A stretch of DNA of 43,232 bases from Pasteurellaceae bacterium 15-036681 (GTDB taxonomy: Bacteria > Pseudomonadota > Gammaproteobacteria > Enterobacterales > Pasteurellaceae). The DNA is taken from positions 1 to 43,232 of the forward strand of contig MQVI01000018.1 of the NCBI GenBank assembly GCA_002002485.1, in the 5' to 3' direction. Positions 13,374 to 19,280 of the stretch are shown here, piece by piece. The notes below the pieces were generated by a model. The model was not told the origin of the DNA. It did no database searches and saw only the letters and a list, made by a program, of their open reading frames with translations. The position numbers were made by a program, and so were the translations under genes. Each line of letters opens with the position of its first letter. Within the stretch, counting starts at the first letter, position 1.

Positions 13374-13713
13374 GTTTGAATTACCTTATCCGCCAACGGT
13401 GAACCATTATTGGAAACATACCAAAAGCGGCGTGCATTACGTTACAGCACAGGGCAAAGCCTATCAACAAGCGGTCGGTTGGTTGCTTAAAAATGCAAAA
13501 AAGTTTGAGTGCAAGGTGCAGTTATTCGTTGATATTTATCCTCCCGATAAGCGCAAGCGTGATATTGATAACATCTTTAAGGCATTACTGGATAGCCTGA
13601 CAAAAGCCGGTGTAATCGCTGATGATAGCTTGATTTATAAATTAGTGGCGGTTAAGCACGAGCCTGTGGATAAAGGAATGGTTAGAATTAGAATTGAGGA
13701 GCGGAAGAAATGA
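13366..13713 (+). CDS. rusA: RusA-type Holliday junction resolvase, 115 aa
   Basis: The protein begins VEFELPYPPTVNHYWKHTKSGVHYVT, the usual RusA opening, and contains PPDKRKRDIDNIFKALLDSLTKAGVIADDS, whose Asp residues (D-I-D and the later D-D) form the metal-binding active site. RusA dimers cut four-way junctions formed in phage replication and recombination. The start is a TTG at 13366, inside the end of the previous gene, with GGAG nine bases upstream. An uptake-sequence core ACAAGCGGT lies at 13467. The stop overlaps the next ATG (ATGA). Confidence 0.9.
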   Translation: MVEFELPYPPTVNHYWKHTKSGVHYVTAQGKAYQQAVGWLLKNAKKFECKVQLFVDIYPPDKRKRDIDNIFKALLDSLTKAGVIADDSLIYKLVAVKHEPVDKGMVRIRIEERKK

Positions 13714-14084
13714 GATTAAACATCAGCATTGATGCCGTATTAAATGTATGGGTGCGCCGTTGGGCGAGTAAGCGAGAATGTCGAGGTTATCCGTCTCTAG
13801 TGGGGTTTAGTCGTGAATCGCCTCGTATCATCTCTCACTACTCAATTGACGAATTAGACGAAGATAGCTATCTTAAAATCGACTATGCGGTTGATATGCT
13901 CCGCCAAACTGATTTAGAAGCCTATCAAGTGCTGATGGCGTTGATGCTACAAGGACACGATAAGCGAGAGATTTGTACTGTAATGCGGATTGCGCCACGT
14001 ACTTTCGATAACCGCTTAAAAACTGCAAGGGATTTTATGACAGGTGCTGTTTTTGGCGGTGGCGTGTTTAGGGTGTGGTTGTAA
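13710..14084 (+). CDS. Antitermination protein Q-like, 124 aa
   Basis: Overlaps rusA by ATGA. The N-terminus (VLNVWVRRWASKRECRGYPSLVGFSRESP) and the C-terminal helix-turn-helix-like part (DLEAYQVLMALMLQGHDKREICTVMRIAPRTFDNRLKTARDFMTGAV) fit the phage Q/ArpU-type late regulators, which resemble sigma region 4. It is the last gene of the early rightward operon and precedes the cargo zone and the late promoter. It probably lets RNA polymerase that starts at 16446 pass the terminator at 16524 and transcribe lysis, head and tail genes. Confidence 0.8.
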   Translation: MRLNISIDAVLNVWVRRWASKRECRGYPSLVGFSRESPRIISHYSIDELDEDSYLKIDYAVDMLRQTDLEAYQVLMALMLQGHDKREICTVMRIAPRTFDNRLKTARDFMTGAVFGGGVFRVWL

Positions 14085-14091
14085 TTGAATA

Positions 14092-14120
14092 AAAGCTCTG
14101 CTAATAAGTAGAGCTTTTTT
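14092..14120 (+). terminator. Terminator of the early operon
   Basis: Stem AAAGCTCT/AGAGCTTT with a 10-base loop followed by TTTTTTATT, just after the Q-like gene. Confidence 0.85.
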
Positions 14121-14163
14121 ATTGCTTATAAATCAAATAATACACATTATACATATAAAATGC

Positions 14164-14192
14164 TTGATTATGATATAAAATATAAGTATAAT
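14164..14192 (+). promoter_or_regulatory. hicAB promoter
   Basis: TTGATT (14164-14169), a 17-base spacer and perfect TATAAT (14187-14192), 34 bases before the hicA start. AT-rich flanks with short dyads could be the site for autoregulation by HicB. Confidence 0.7.
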
Positions 14193-14225
14193 ACACACAT
14201 CGAAAGGCAACAGAGGGAAGATTAT

Positions 14226-14408
14226 GTGGATAGCAAAACATTAATTAAGATGATAGAGGCAGATGGTTGGGTTCATCGTAATACAACAGGTAGTCATCGC
14301 CACTATACTCACCCAACGAAGAAAGGCATTGTAACCATTCCACACCCTAAGAAAGATTTAAAAAAGGGAACGGAAAATTCAATATTAAAACAAGCAGGGT
14401 TGAAATAG
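14226..14408 (+). CDS. hicA: HicA-type mRNA interferase toxin, 60 aa
   Basis: I place the start at GTG 14226, giving (M)DSKTLIKMIEADGWVHRNTTGSHRHYTHPTKKGIVTIPHPKKDLKKGTENSILKQAGLK, the standard HicA length and layout, with AGAGGGAAG upstream. The dsRBD-like fold and the GSHRHY segment with the catalytic His are clear. HicA cleaves mRNA when free of its antitoxin. An upstream in-frame ATG at 14160 would add an unusual 22-residue extension that overlaps the promoter. Separate promoter and flanking terminators make hicAB an independent cargo unit, probably stabilising the prophage. Confidence 0.9.
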   Translation: MDSKTLIKMIEADGWVHRNTTGSHRHYTHPTKKGIVTIPHPKKDLKKGTENSILKQAGLK

Positions 14409-14433
14409 CCCTGCTATTCTAAGAGGACAAATT

Positions 14434-14847
14434 ATGTTATATCCAATTGCGATTGAACTAGGTGATGAAGAACATGCTTACGGTGTGATTGTGCCTGATA
14501 TTCCGGGTTGCTTTTCAGCTGGCGACACATTAGATGAAGCCTATGCGAATGTGAAAGAGGCGATTATGGGACATCTCGAATTATTAGTTGAAGATGGCGG
14601 TGAAATTCCACAGCCGACTTCGATCGAAAATCATCGTAATAACCCTGATTTTACTGAATACGGAATGTTTTTTGGTGTGGTTGATGTGGATATTACGCAT
14701 CTGTTAGGTAAAGCTGAGCGCATTAATATTACATTACCTGCGCATTTGATTAAGCGTATTGATGATTTTGTGGCGGTGCATAAAGAATTTAAGAACCGCA
14801 GTAATTTTATTGCAAGAGTAACAAGCGATCGCCTTTTTTCAGTCTGA
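14434..14847 (+). CDS. hicB: HicB-type antitoxin, 137 aa
   Basis: ATG at 14434 behind AAGAGGACA, 25 bases after hicA. The N-terminal 60 residues are the partially degraded RNase H fold of HicB (MLYPIAIELGDEEHAYGVIVPDIPGCFSAGDTLDEAYANVKEAIMGHLELLVEDG), and the C-terminal part (RINITLPAHLIKRIDDFVAVHKEFKNRSNFIARVTSDRL) is a ribbon-helix-helix DNA-binding domain. It should bind and block HicA and repress the shared promoter. A terminator follows at 14854. Confidence 0.9.
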   Translation: MLYPIAIELGDEEHAYGVIVPDIPGCFSAGDTLDEAYANVKEAIMGHLELLVEDGGEIPQPTSIENHRNNPDFTEYGMFFGVVDVDITHLLGKAERINITLPAHLIKRIDDFVAVHKEFKNRSNFIARVTSDRLFSV

Positions 14848-14853
14848 TAAATT

Positions 14854-14880
14854 AAGCTCTACAGTCGTAGGGCTTTTTTA
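14854..14880 (+). terminator. Terminator after hicB
   Basis: Stem AAGCTCTAC/GTAGGGCTT (one T-G pair) with loop AGTC and TTTTTTATT tail. Confidence 0.8.
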
Positions 14881-14970
14881 TTGGCTGTGATTTATATTTG
14901 CGAGCAAGATCACAGAAATTGTTTTGAAAATCGGGTAAGGTTTAGACTTTTAATAAAAGAGGATCTTACT

Positions 14971-15501
14971 ATGAAAAAACTTCTATCTTTATCTGTAGTC
15001 GCTACACTTTTAATGGGTTGTTCTGCAGCCATGCAACCAGCAAAGGAAGTGTCTATTCCGCATCAATTTGATTTAGCACAAGTGCAGAAACAACTAGAAT
15101 CAGGAAAAGAAACTTTGAAAGGTAATGCGTTTTTACGTCAGAAAGGTGGTGGTACAGTTAATTGTGCAGGTGCTACAGTTGATTTGTATCCATATACACC
15201 ATATTCAATGGCAAGAATTGAAGCCCAATATCCATTTGATATGTGGATTGGCGGAAGATTCAAATCAAAAGATACATTTGTTCCTGTTGTTCCACAATTT
15301 GAAACATTGAAAAAGACTACAACCTGCGATTCTGAGGGTAACTTTGAATTTGATTCGCTGAAAGATGGTAGTTATATTGTTGTTACCGAAGTTGTTTGGC
15401 ATGTTCCGGGTAAATATGGAATGGAAAGACAAGGTGGGTATCTATTTAAAAATGTTTCTGTAAACAAAGGGAATAAATCAAAAGTAATTATCACTCAATA
15501 A
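14971..15501 (+). CDS. Phage-borne lipoprotein, 176 aa
   Basis: Start at 14971 (MKKLLSLSVVATLLMGCSA...) behind AGAGGATC; a longer frame from 14881 has no ribosome binding site and would bury the signal. The signal peptide ends in the lipobox LMGC, so Cys19 should be lipid-anchored, in the outer membrane by default. The mature part contains GGGTVNCAGATVDLYPYTPYSMARIEAQYPFDMWIGG and a C-terminal beta domain (TCDSEGNFEFDSLKDGSYIVVTEVVWHVPG) like a small carboxypeptidase-regulatory/Cna-B fold. Flanked by terminators, it is cargo expressed on its own, possibly altering the lysogen surface or blocking other phages. Specific role unknown. Confidence 0.75.
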   Translation: MKKLLSLSVVATLLMGCSAAMQPAKEVSIPHQFDLAQVQKQLESGKETLKGNAFLRQKGGGTVNCAGATVDLYPYTPYSMARIEAQYPFDMWIGGRFKSKDTFVPVVPQFETLKKTTTCDSEGNFEFDSLKDGSYIVVTEVVWHVPGKYGMERQGGYLFKNVSVNKGNKSKVIITQ

Positions 15502-15508
15502 TTTACAC

Positions 15509-15537
15509 AAGCCCTATTGCATTCAGTAGGGCTTTTG
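15509..15537 (+). terminator. Terminator after the lipoprotein gene
   Basis: Stem AAGCCCTA/TAGGGCTT with a 10-base loop and TTTTGTATT tail. Confidence 0.8.
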
Positions 15538-15581
15538 TATTAGTATTCTTCTCAAGGTGTCGAAACCTAACAGCGGTCAGT

Positions 15582-15614
15582 ACCGCAAGACCTAAAATCC
15601 ATTGCGGTTTTTTT
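15582..15614 (+). terminator. Second terminator before the C4/ant unit
   Basis: Stem ACCGCAA/TTGCGGT followed by seven T. It insulates the C4 RNA promoter from upstream transcription. Confidence 0.7.
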
Positions 15615-15656
15615 GTATCTAAAATTCAGTGAGTTTTCCTGCCATTATAAAATTCA

Positions 15657-15684
15657 TTGAAAGCAAAAACGGTATATCTATATA
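15657..15684 (+). promoter_or_regulatory. Promoter of the C4-like RNA and ant
   Basis: TTGAAA (15657-15662), a 16-base spacer and TATATA (15679-15684). Expected start is within a few bases of the first base of the RNA stem at 15688. Confidence 0.6.
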
Positions 15685-15687
15685 TAT

Positions 15688-15761
15688 GATCGAGTGGGCG
15701 ACTAATACAATACCTTCGGGGAATACGTCCAGCCTGCTGTAGGCTTTCGAACCACTCGATC
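15688..15761 (+). ncRNA. C4-type antisense RNA controlling an antirepressor
   Basis: A 74-base element closed by the perfect 10-bp stem GATCGAGTGG/CCACTCGATC. Inside are a TTCG-capped element in TACCTTCGGGGAATA and a small hairpin AGCCT/AGGCT. Size, closing stem, TTCGGGG segment and position about 50 bases upstream of an antirepressor gene match the C4 RNAs of P1/P7-like phages, which pair with the ant ribosome binding region. Here AGCCT (15731-15735) is complementary to AGGCT (15801-15805), overlapping the Shine-Dalgarno before ATG 15809. Assignment from memory of the family; a covariance search was not possible. Confidence 0.75.
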
Positions 15762-15808
15762 ACCCTAATATTAGGGATAGCACAATTTCGAAAATCACAG
15801 AGGCTATT

Positions 15809-16423
15809 ATGTCAAATCAATTAACTTTCCAAAACGTCGCTTTAACAGCTATTCAACGTAATAATCAAATTTACATTTCTGCAAAAGATCTAGCTAGCGC
15901 ATTACAATATAAATGTGTCCAGTCAATCGCCAATATATACAATTCAAATTCAGATGAATTTACCACTGAAATGTCATTCGTAATCGATTCAGTGACGAAT
16001 GGTATCAATGGTTCAGAGCGAAAAATTCGCCAACGTATTTTCAGCCTCAGAGGTTGCCATTTAATCGCCATGTTCGCACGTACTGCCGTAGCGAAAGAAT
16101 TTCGTAAATGGGTGTTAGATATTCTCGACAAAGAGATTGCGCAAAATAATGGTACGATCGTACCGCTTGTAGAAAATAAAACCAGACAGATTTCACAATT
16201 ACCAGAGATCGAAAAAAATCTATCACAACTGTTAGCTTATGCACGAAAATCACGAGACATTATGTGGGAGTTTGAAAGAGTGATTAAAACATTCCTCGAT
16301 ATACTTGGTATTCAAGCAGGCGATAGCTCTCGTTTAATCAATAAAATTAAGTTACTCAACGAAACGGATTTTATTATGGAAGATGCCGATGCGTTGGTGT
16401 ACAAATTGCGCTGTTTGATGTAG
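15809..16423 (+). CDS. BRO-type antirepressor, 204 aa
   Basis: ATG at 15809 behind AGAGG. The N-terminal 100 residues are a BRO-N domain (LTFQNVALTAIQRNNQIYISAKDLASALQYKCVQSIANIYNSNSDEF...RIFSLRGCHLIAMFARTAVAKEFRKWVLDIL), as in phage Ant proteins. The C-terminal part is helical and of unknown type (QISQLPEIEKNLSQLLAYARKSRDIMWEFERVIKTFLDILGIQAG). The upstream C4-like RNA should keep translation low in the lysogen. With the Rha protein this is the second potential antirepressor in a phage whose CI looks non-cleavable. It sits in the cargo zone, not the early operon. Confidence 0.8.
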   Translation: MSNQLTFQNVALTAIQRNNQIYISAKDLASALQYKCVQSIANIYNSNSDEFTTEMSFVIDSVTNGINGSERKIRQRIFSLRGCHLIAMFARTAVAKEFRKWVLDILDKEIAQNNGTIVPLVENKTRQISQLPEIEKNLSQLLAYARKSRDIMWEFERVIKTFLDILGIQAGDSSRLINKIKLLNETDFIMEDADALVYKLRCLM

Positions 16424-16445
16424 CGATTGATTGCTTAAAAAGTGA

Positions 16446-16473
16446 TTGACTGCGTGCGTAAAAAGTGTAGTAT
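16446..16473 (+). promoter_or_regulatory. Late promoter, pR'-like
   Basis: TTGACT (16446-16451), a 16-base spacer and TAGTAT (16468-16473). A terminator lies only about 45 bases after the expected start. Strong promoter plus immediate terminator ahead of the lysis genes is the pR'-tR' layout of lambdoid phages, where Q modifies the polymerase near the promoter. Confidence 0.65.
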
Positions 16474-16523
16474 ATATGTAATCCTTGCGATTAAAGCAAG
16501 CGAAAAACGCAGATTTATTTTAC

Positions 16524-16556
16524 AGCCCTGATGGTTATACCGTCGGGGCTTTTTTG
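16524..16556 (+). terminator. tR'-like terminator
   Basis: Stem AGCCCTGA/TCGGGGCT (one T-G pair), 11-base loop and TTTTTT. It should stop late transcription unless the Q-like protein is present. Confidence 0.75.
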
Positions 16557-16577
16557 TAGACAAAATTCAGATAAAAC

Positions 16578-16612
16578 AAAGCCCGAGCGACTGCAATCGT
16601 TCGGGCTTTTTT
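16578..16612 (+). terminator. Terminator heading cassette copy A
   Basis: Stem AAAGCCCGA/TCGGGCTTT with a 14-base loop and T tail, followed by ATTCCAACTTAA and AGGAACAAA before the mini-gene at 16648. The same order recurs at 24241 and 31319. Confidence 0.8.
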
Positions 16613-16647
16613 ATTCCAACTTAAATCGACTAAGCAGGAACAAATTT

Positions 16648-16809
16648 ATGGTTAAGTATACACCAAAACATCAGGTAAAGGTAGGTGGGAAAATGAGTGA
16701 ATTAGATGCAGGAATTGTAGGTAAACGATTAGCAACATCGGCATTAATTATTGCGGTATGTTGGGGGATTAGTGCATTGACTTTTGCCTATGCTTATTTG
16801 ATTAAATAA
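16648..16809 (+). CDS. Tiny single-helix membrane protein, cassette A, 53 aa
   Basis: ATG at 16648 with AGGAACAAA upstream. The product has a basic N-terminus, the segment GGKMSELDAGIVGKRLATS and one C-terminal membrane helix (ALIIAVCWGISALTFAYAYLIK). The GG-x-MSE-x2-A-x3-GK-x2-AT segment is shared with the cassette C protein at 31389, so they are homologous. An internal start at Met of MSEL (16693) is possible. It lies before the holin and could be an accessory lysis protein, but related genes far from the lysis region argue against a lysis-only role. Confidence 0.65.
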   Translation: MVKYTPKHQVKVGGKMSELDAGIVGKRLATSALIIAVCWGISALTFAYAYLIK

Positions 16810-16825
16810 TCAATGGAGCGTAAAA

Positions 16826-17074
16826 ATGTTTAAGGATATGGGAAACCAAAGCTATGCGTGGTCCGCTTTTGGCGGTGTGATTGCTTGGTTGAGTGATCAA
16901 CAGAATCTGATGTTACTGAGTTTGGCAATAGGTATCGTTACAGCTTGCGTGAATATGTATCAAAAATGCCAAGAGGGCAAGATTCGCAAGCGTGAGAACG
17001 AGCGTGCGGAAGAAATTCATAATTTGAAAGTACGGCGATTAAAACAGGGGTTGAAAGTAGATGAAGATGACTAA
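16826..17074 (+). CDS. Putative holin, 82 aa
   Basis: ATG at 16826 behind TGGAGCG. Two membrane segments (about 11-24 WSAFGGVIAWLSDQ and 28-46 LMLLSLAIGIVTACVNMY) followed by a charged tail (KCQEGKIRKRENERAEEIHNLKVRRLKQG) give the layout of class II lambdoid holins. It directly precedes, and by 14 bases overlaps, the lysozyme gene. It should form inner-membrane lesions that depolarise the membrane and release the signal-anchored lysozyme. Confidence 0.8.
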   Translation: MFKDMGNQSYAWSAFGGVIAWLSDQQNLMLLSLAIGIVTACVNMYQKCQEGKIRKRENERAEEIHNLKVRRLKQGLKVDEDD

Positions 17075-17597
17075 AGCAAAAATTGGCGGTTGTTCTGTTT
17101 TGGTGATTATTGGTCTGATGTTAGCTCAATATGGTAATGAAATACGCACTACTGAACGTGGTTTAGAAATTATCGGTAATGCAGAAGGATGTAAGCGTGA
17201 GCCATATTATTGCCCTGCAGGTGTGCTAACGGTTGGTATTGGTTCAACTGCTGCAGGTGGTGAGCCAATTATTCGCAATAAGATCTACTCAGATCAAGAG
17301 ATTGCAGGAAGGTGGAAAGATGATATTAAGTTAGCTGAACAGTGCGTAAATAAATTTGGTGCCGGTGCCGCGTTGCCGTTATCAACATTCGAGGCGACGA
17401 CTTCGATTGTATTTAATGTTGGCTGTAGCAAGATGCGTTATTCAACCATGTTTAAATATTTGCGAGCAGGGCAGTATTCATTGGCTTGTAACGAATTTAG
17501 CAAGTGGGTTTATTCGGGTGGCAAGAAGTTGCGTGGACTTGAAATTCGTCGTGATAAAGAGAAAGCATTATGTTTAATGGACTTAGTAAAATCTTAA
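17061..17597 (+). CDS. Signal-anchor lysozyme endolysin, 178 aa
   Basis: Start at 17061 inside the holin end. Residues 7-24 (KIGGCSVLVIIGLMLAQYG) form a weakly hydrophobic signal-arrest-release anchor. The T4-type lysozyme catalytic set is E42-x8-C51-x5-T57 (AEGCKREPYYCPAGVLTVGIGST); spacing equals T4 E11-D20-T26, with Cys in place of Asp, as in several phage lysozymes of this group. The rest (LSTFEATTSIVFNVGCS, FSKWVYSGGKKLRGLEIRRDKEKALCL) completes glycoside hydrolase family 24. It cuts murein in the periplasm after release from the membrane. Confidence 0.92.
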   Translation: MKMTKAKIGGCSVLVIIGLMLAQYGNEIRTTERGLEIIGNAEGCKREPYYCPAGVLTVGIGSTAAGGEPIIRNKIYSDQEIAGRWKDDIKLAEQCVNKFGAGAALPLSTFEATTSIVFNVGCSKMRYSTMFKYLRAGQYSLACNEFSKWVYSGGKKLRGLEIRRDKEKALCLMDLVKS

Positions 17598-17920
17598 TCG
17601 TCGTGATTTTGGGCTTGTGTGCGTGGTTGTGGGGTCAGTATCAGATAATGTCTAGCTTGAAAGCCGAGAACCTCACTCAAGCCCAAACTATCGCACAGCA
17701 ACAAGCTGCAAACAAAGAGTTAGCCTATCAGTTGGAAGTTGAGAAGCAAGCGGTTGAAATTCAGCAAAAGATTGCAAATGAGTTGCGTAAACAGACGGAG
17801 ACAAAACGTGAGCAGATTAAAACTATTTTGGTTAAAGAGCCGTGTGCTCACACTACTATGCCTGGTGATGTGCGCAGTGGTATTGAGCAGTTGCACGAGC
17901 GAGGTCGTAACAAAGACTGA
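17570..17920 (+). CDS. Rz-like inner-membrane spanin, 116 aa
   Basis: ATG at 17570 overlaps the end of the lysozyme gene. An N-terminal membrane helix (LSKILIVVILGLCAWLWGQ) is followed by a long coiled coil (MSSLKAENLTQAQTIAQQQAANKELAYQLEVEKQAVEIQQKIANELRKQTETKREQIKTIL) and a short tail, the standard Rz layout. With Rz1, encoded in the +1 frame within and beyond this gene, it would bridge and fuse the inner and outer membranes in the last step of lysis. Confidence 0.85.
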   Translation: MFNGLSKILIVVILGLCAWLWGQYQIMSSLKAENLTQAQTIAQQQAANKELAYQLEVEKQAVEIQQKIANELRKQTETKREQIKTILVKEPCAHTTMPGDVRSGIEQLHERGRNKD

Positions 17921-18098
17921 GTATATTTATCCGCCACAAGCCTATTTGGTGCAATGTGAGCGGACAAAGTTTAGTGGCACAACCTATGGTGATGCGATTG
18001 ATTATCTCATTGTGGTAATGAGTGAGCGTGATTTATGTGCAGGTCAGGTTGATCGCATTAGAAATTGGCAAGCACAAACAAAAGCAGGGTTTAAATAG
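17778..18098 (+). CDS. Rz1-like outer-membrane spanin lipoprotein
   Basis: Reading frame +1 relative to Rz, starting within it. The lipobox LSSC in LTLLCLVMCAVVLSSCTSEVVTKTEYIYPPQAYLVQCE marks a lipoprotein; the mature part is about 70 residues and extends past the Rz stop. The ATG at 17778 is my choice but has only a weak AAAGA upstream, and a start closer to the signal is possible. Rz1 partners the Rz coiled coil across the periplasm. The overlapping-frame arrangement is typical and gives confidence to both calls. Confidence 0.75.
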   Translation: MSCVNRRRQNVSRLKLFWLKSRVLTLLCLVMCAVVLSSCTSEVVTKTEYIYPPQAYLVQCERTKFSGTTYGDAIDYLIVVMSERDLCAGQVDRIRNWQAQTKAGFK

Positions 18099-18127
18099 CG
18101 GATAGCGATTAACCACTATCTATACAC

Positions 18128-18155
18128 GGGAGCGTAATGCTCCCTTTTGTTTTTG
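18128..18155 (+). terminator. Terminator after the lysis genes
   Basis: Stem GGGAGC/GCTCCC with loop GTAAT and TTTTGTTTTTG tail. Late transcription must pass it to reach the head genes. Confidence 0.8.
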
Positions 18156-18263
18156 TGTAATGTGTATGCTACATATTTTAATTATGATTTTGTGAAAGTG
18201 GGATAAATTCCCGAGATTATACTTAAACTATGTAAACCATAAGATCCAAAAGGAGTAAATTAA

Positions 18264-18326
18264 ATGATTGTTAAACAATTTATTGCAGGTGCGTTGGCGG
18301 TAGTGAATGGTAAGCCGAATTCCTAA
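18264..18326 (+). CDS. 20-codon leader ORF coupled to the HNH gene
   Basis: ATG at 18264 behind a near-perfect AAAAGGAG encodes MIVKQFIAGALAVVNGKPNS and stops at 18326, after the HNH start at 18307. The HNH gene has no ribosome binding site of its own, so ribosomes ending this mini-ORF probably start it. It may also be the relic of a longer gene. Confidence 0.5.
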   Translation: MIVKQFIAGALAVVNGKPNS

Positions 18327-18657
18327 GGCTTGCCGTAAGCAAGGTTGTCCGCATACGACAATAGATCGTAGTGGCTATTGTGAACAACATCGTGGCTGTG
18401 GTTGGCAACGATACCAAAAAGGTAAGACCTCAAGCCAACGTGGTTATGGTGCAGAATGGCGTAAGCTACGTGCTTTTGTGCTTGAGCGTGATCGTTATCT
18501 TTGCCAAAACTGTTTGCGTAGTGGGTTGTATGTATCTGCGACAACAGTCGATCATATCGTAGCAAAAGCACACGGTGGTACAGACTCGTTATCAAATCTT
18601 CAAAGTTTGTGTGAAGCTTGCCATAAAGCCAAAACTGCGCGCGAACGAATGAAATAG
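18307..18657 (+). CDS. HNH endonuclease next to the terminase, 116 aa
   Basis: Start at 18307 (MVSRIPKACRKQGCPHTTIDRSGYCEQHRG...). A zinc-finger-like N-terminus is followed by RAFVLERDRYLCQNCLRSGLYVSATTVDHIVAKAHGGTDSLSNLQSLCEACHKAKTARE, the HNH core with CxxC pairs and the D-H catalytic segment. HNH proteins encoded just before terS are required with the terminase for cos cleavage in HK97-like phages. The cos-like stretch follows directly. Translation is probably coupled to the leader ORF at 18264. Confidence 0.9.
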   Translation: MVSRIPKACRKQGCPHTTIDRSGYCEQHRGCGWQRYQKGKTSSQRGYGAEWRKLRAFVLERDRYLCQNCLRSGLYVSATTVDHIVAKAHGGTDSLSNLQSLCEACHKAKTARERMK

Positions 18658-18679
18658 TTTACAAATGGTTGGGTTTTGA

Positions 18680-18760
18680 GCGTTTTTTGTGCAAAAGGGA
18701 GGGGGGAGGAAAATCCCTACCACCTTTTGCCTCGAAAACCGCCCCTGGAACTCAATTTTT
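18680..18760. other. Candidate cos region
   Basis: The gap between the HNH and terS genes holds a G-rich tract followed by AGGAAAATCCCTACC and an inverted repeat CAAAAGG/CCTTTTG (18692/18723). HNH-terminase phages commonly carry cos exactly here with a similar G-run. The cut position cannot be read from the sequence. Confidence 0.4.
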
Positions 18761-18794
18761 ACGACCGCGAAATTAAACATTTAGGGTAACGCCA

Positions 18795-19280
18795 ATGACA
18801 GGAAAATCCACCGTACCGGGTAGAGGGCGTAAGCCGACACCGACGAAGGTGAAAGAACGTCGTGGTAACCCCGGCAAACGTAAACTTAATACCAACGAAC
18901 CCGAATTTAGCCAGTTCGACATTAACCGCCCACCACCTCCCCAACTCAACGAAGATGGTCAGCGAATGTGGGCATTTCTTTTGAAAGAGCTTTTACCACA
19001 GGGCGTACTTTTTCAGACCGACCTTGAAACTGTCGCAAACTACTGTATCGCTTATCAAAACCGCAACATAGCCTGCAAAGATGTTGAGAAATACGGCACC
19101 TTTGTTGAAAACGGCAATGGCGGATTATCTAAAAACCCTGCGTTTACTGTACTCAACGAAGCAATGAAACAGATGTCCACCTTTGGTGCATTGCTCGGGC
19201 TAGATCCAAGCAGTCGCCAACGCTTAATCGGTAAAGCAGACGAACAACACGCCAATCCATTTGCGGAGCTTTTACAATGA
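18795..19280 (+). CDS. Terminase small subunit, P27 family, 161 aa
   Basis: ATG at 18795. The basic, Pro-rich start ([32 protein letters not shown]) and the body with [96 protein letters not shown] match the P27-type small terminases. It recognises the cos/pac DNA and brings in the large subunit. The stop overlaps the TerL start (ATGA). Confidence 0.92.
   Translation: MTGKSTVPGRGRKPTPTKVKERRGNPGKRKLNTNEPEFSQFDINRPPPPQLNEDGQRMWAFLLKELLPQGVLFQTDLETVANYCIAYQNRNIACKDVEKYGTFVENGNGGLSKNPAFTVLNEAMKQMSTFGALLGLDPSSRQRLIGKADEQHANPFAELLQ

Noticed and set aside
16531-16647. Extended N-terminus for the cassette A gene from an ATG at 16531
   Set aside because: It runs through two terminator hairpins and has no ribosome binding site, while AGGAACAAA precedes 16648.
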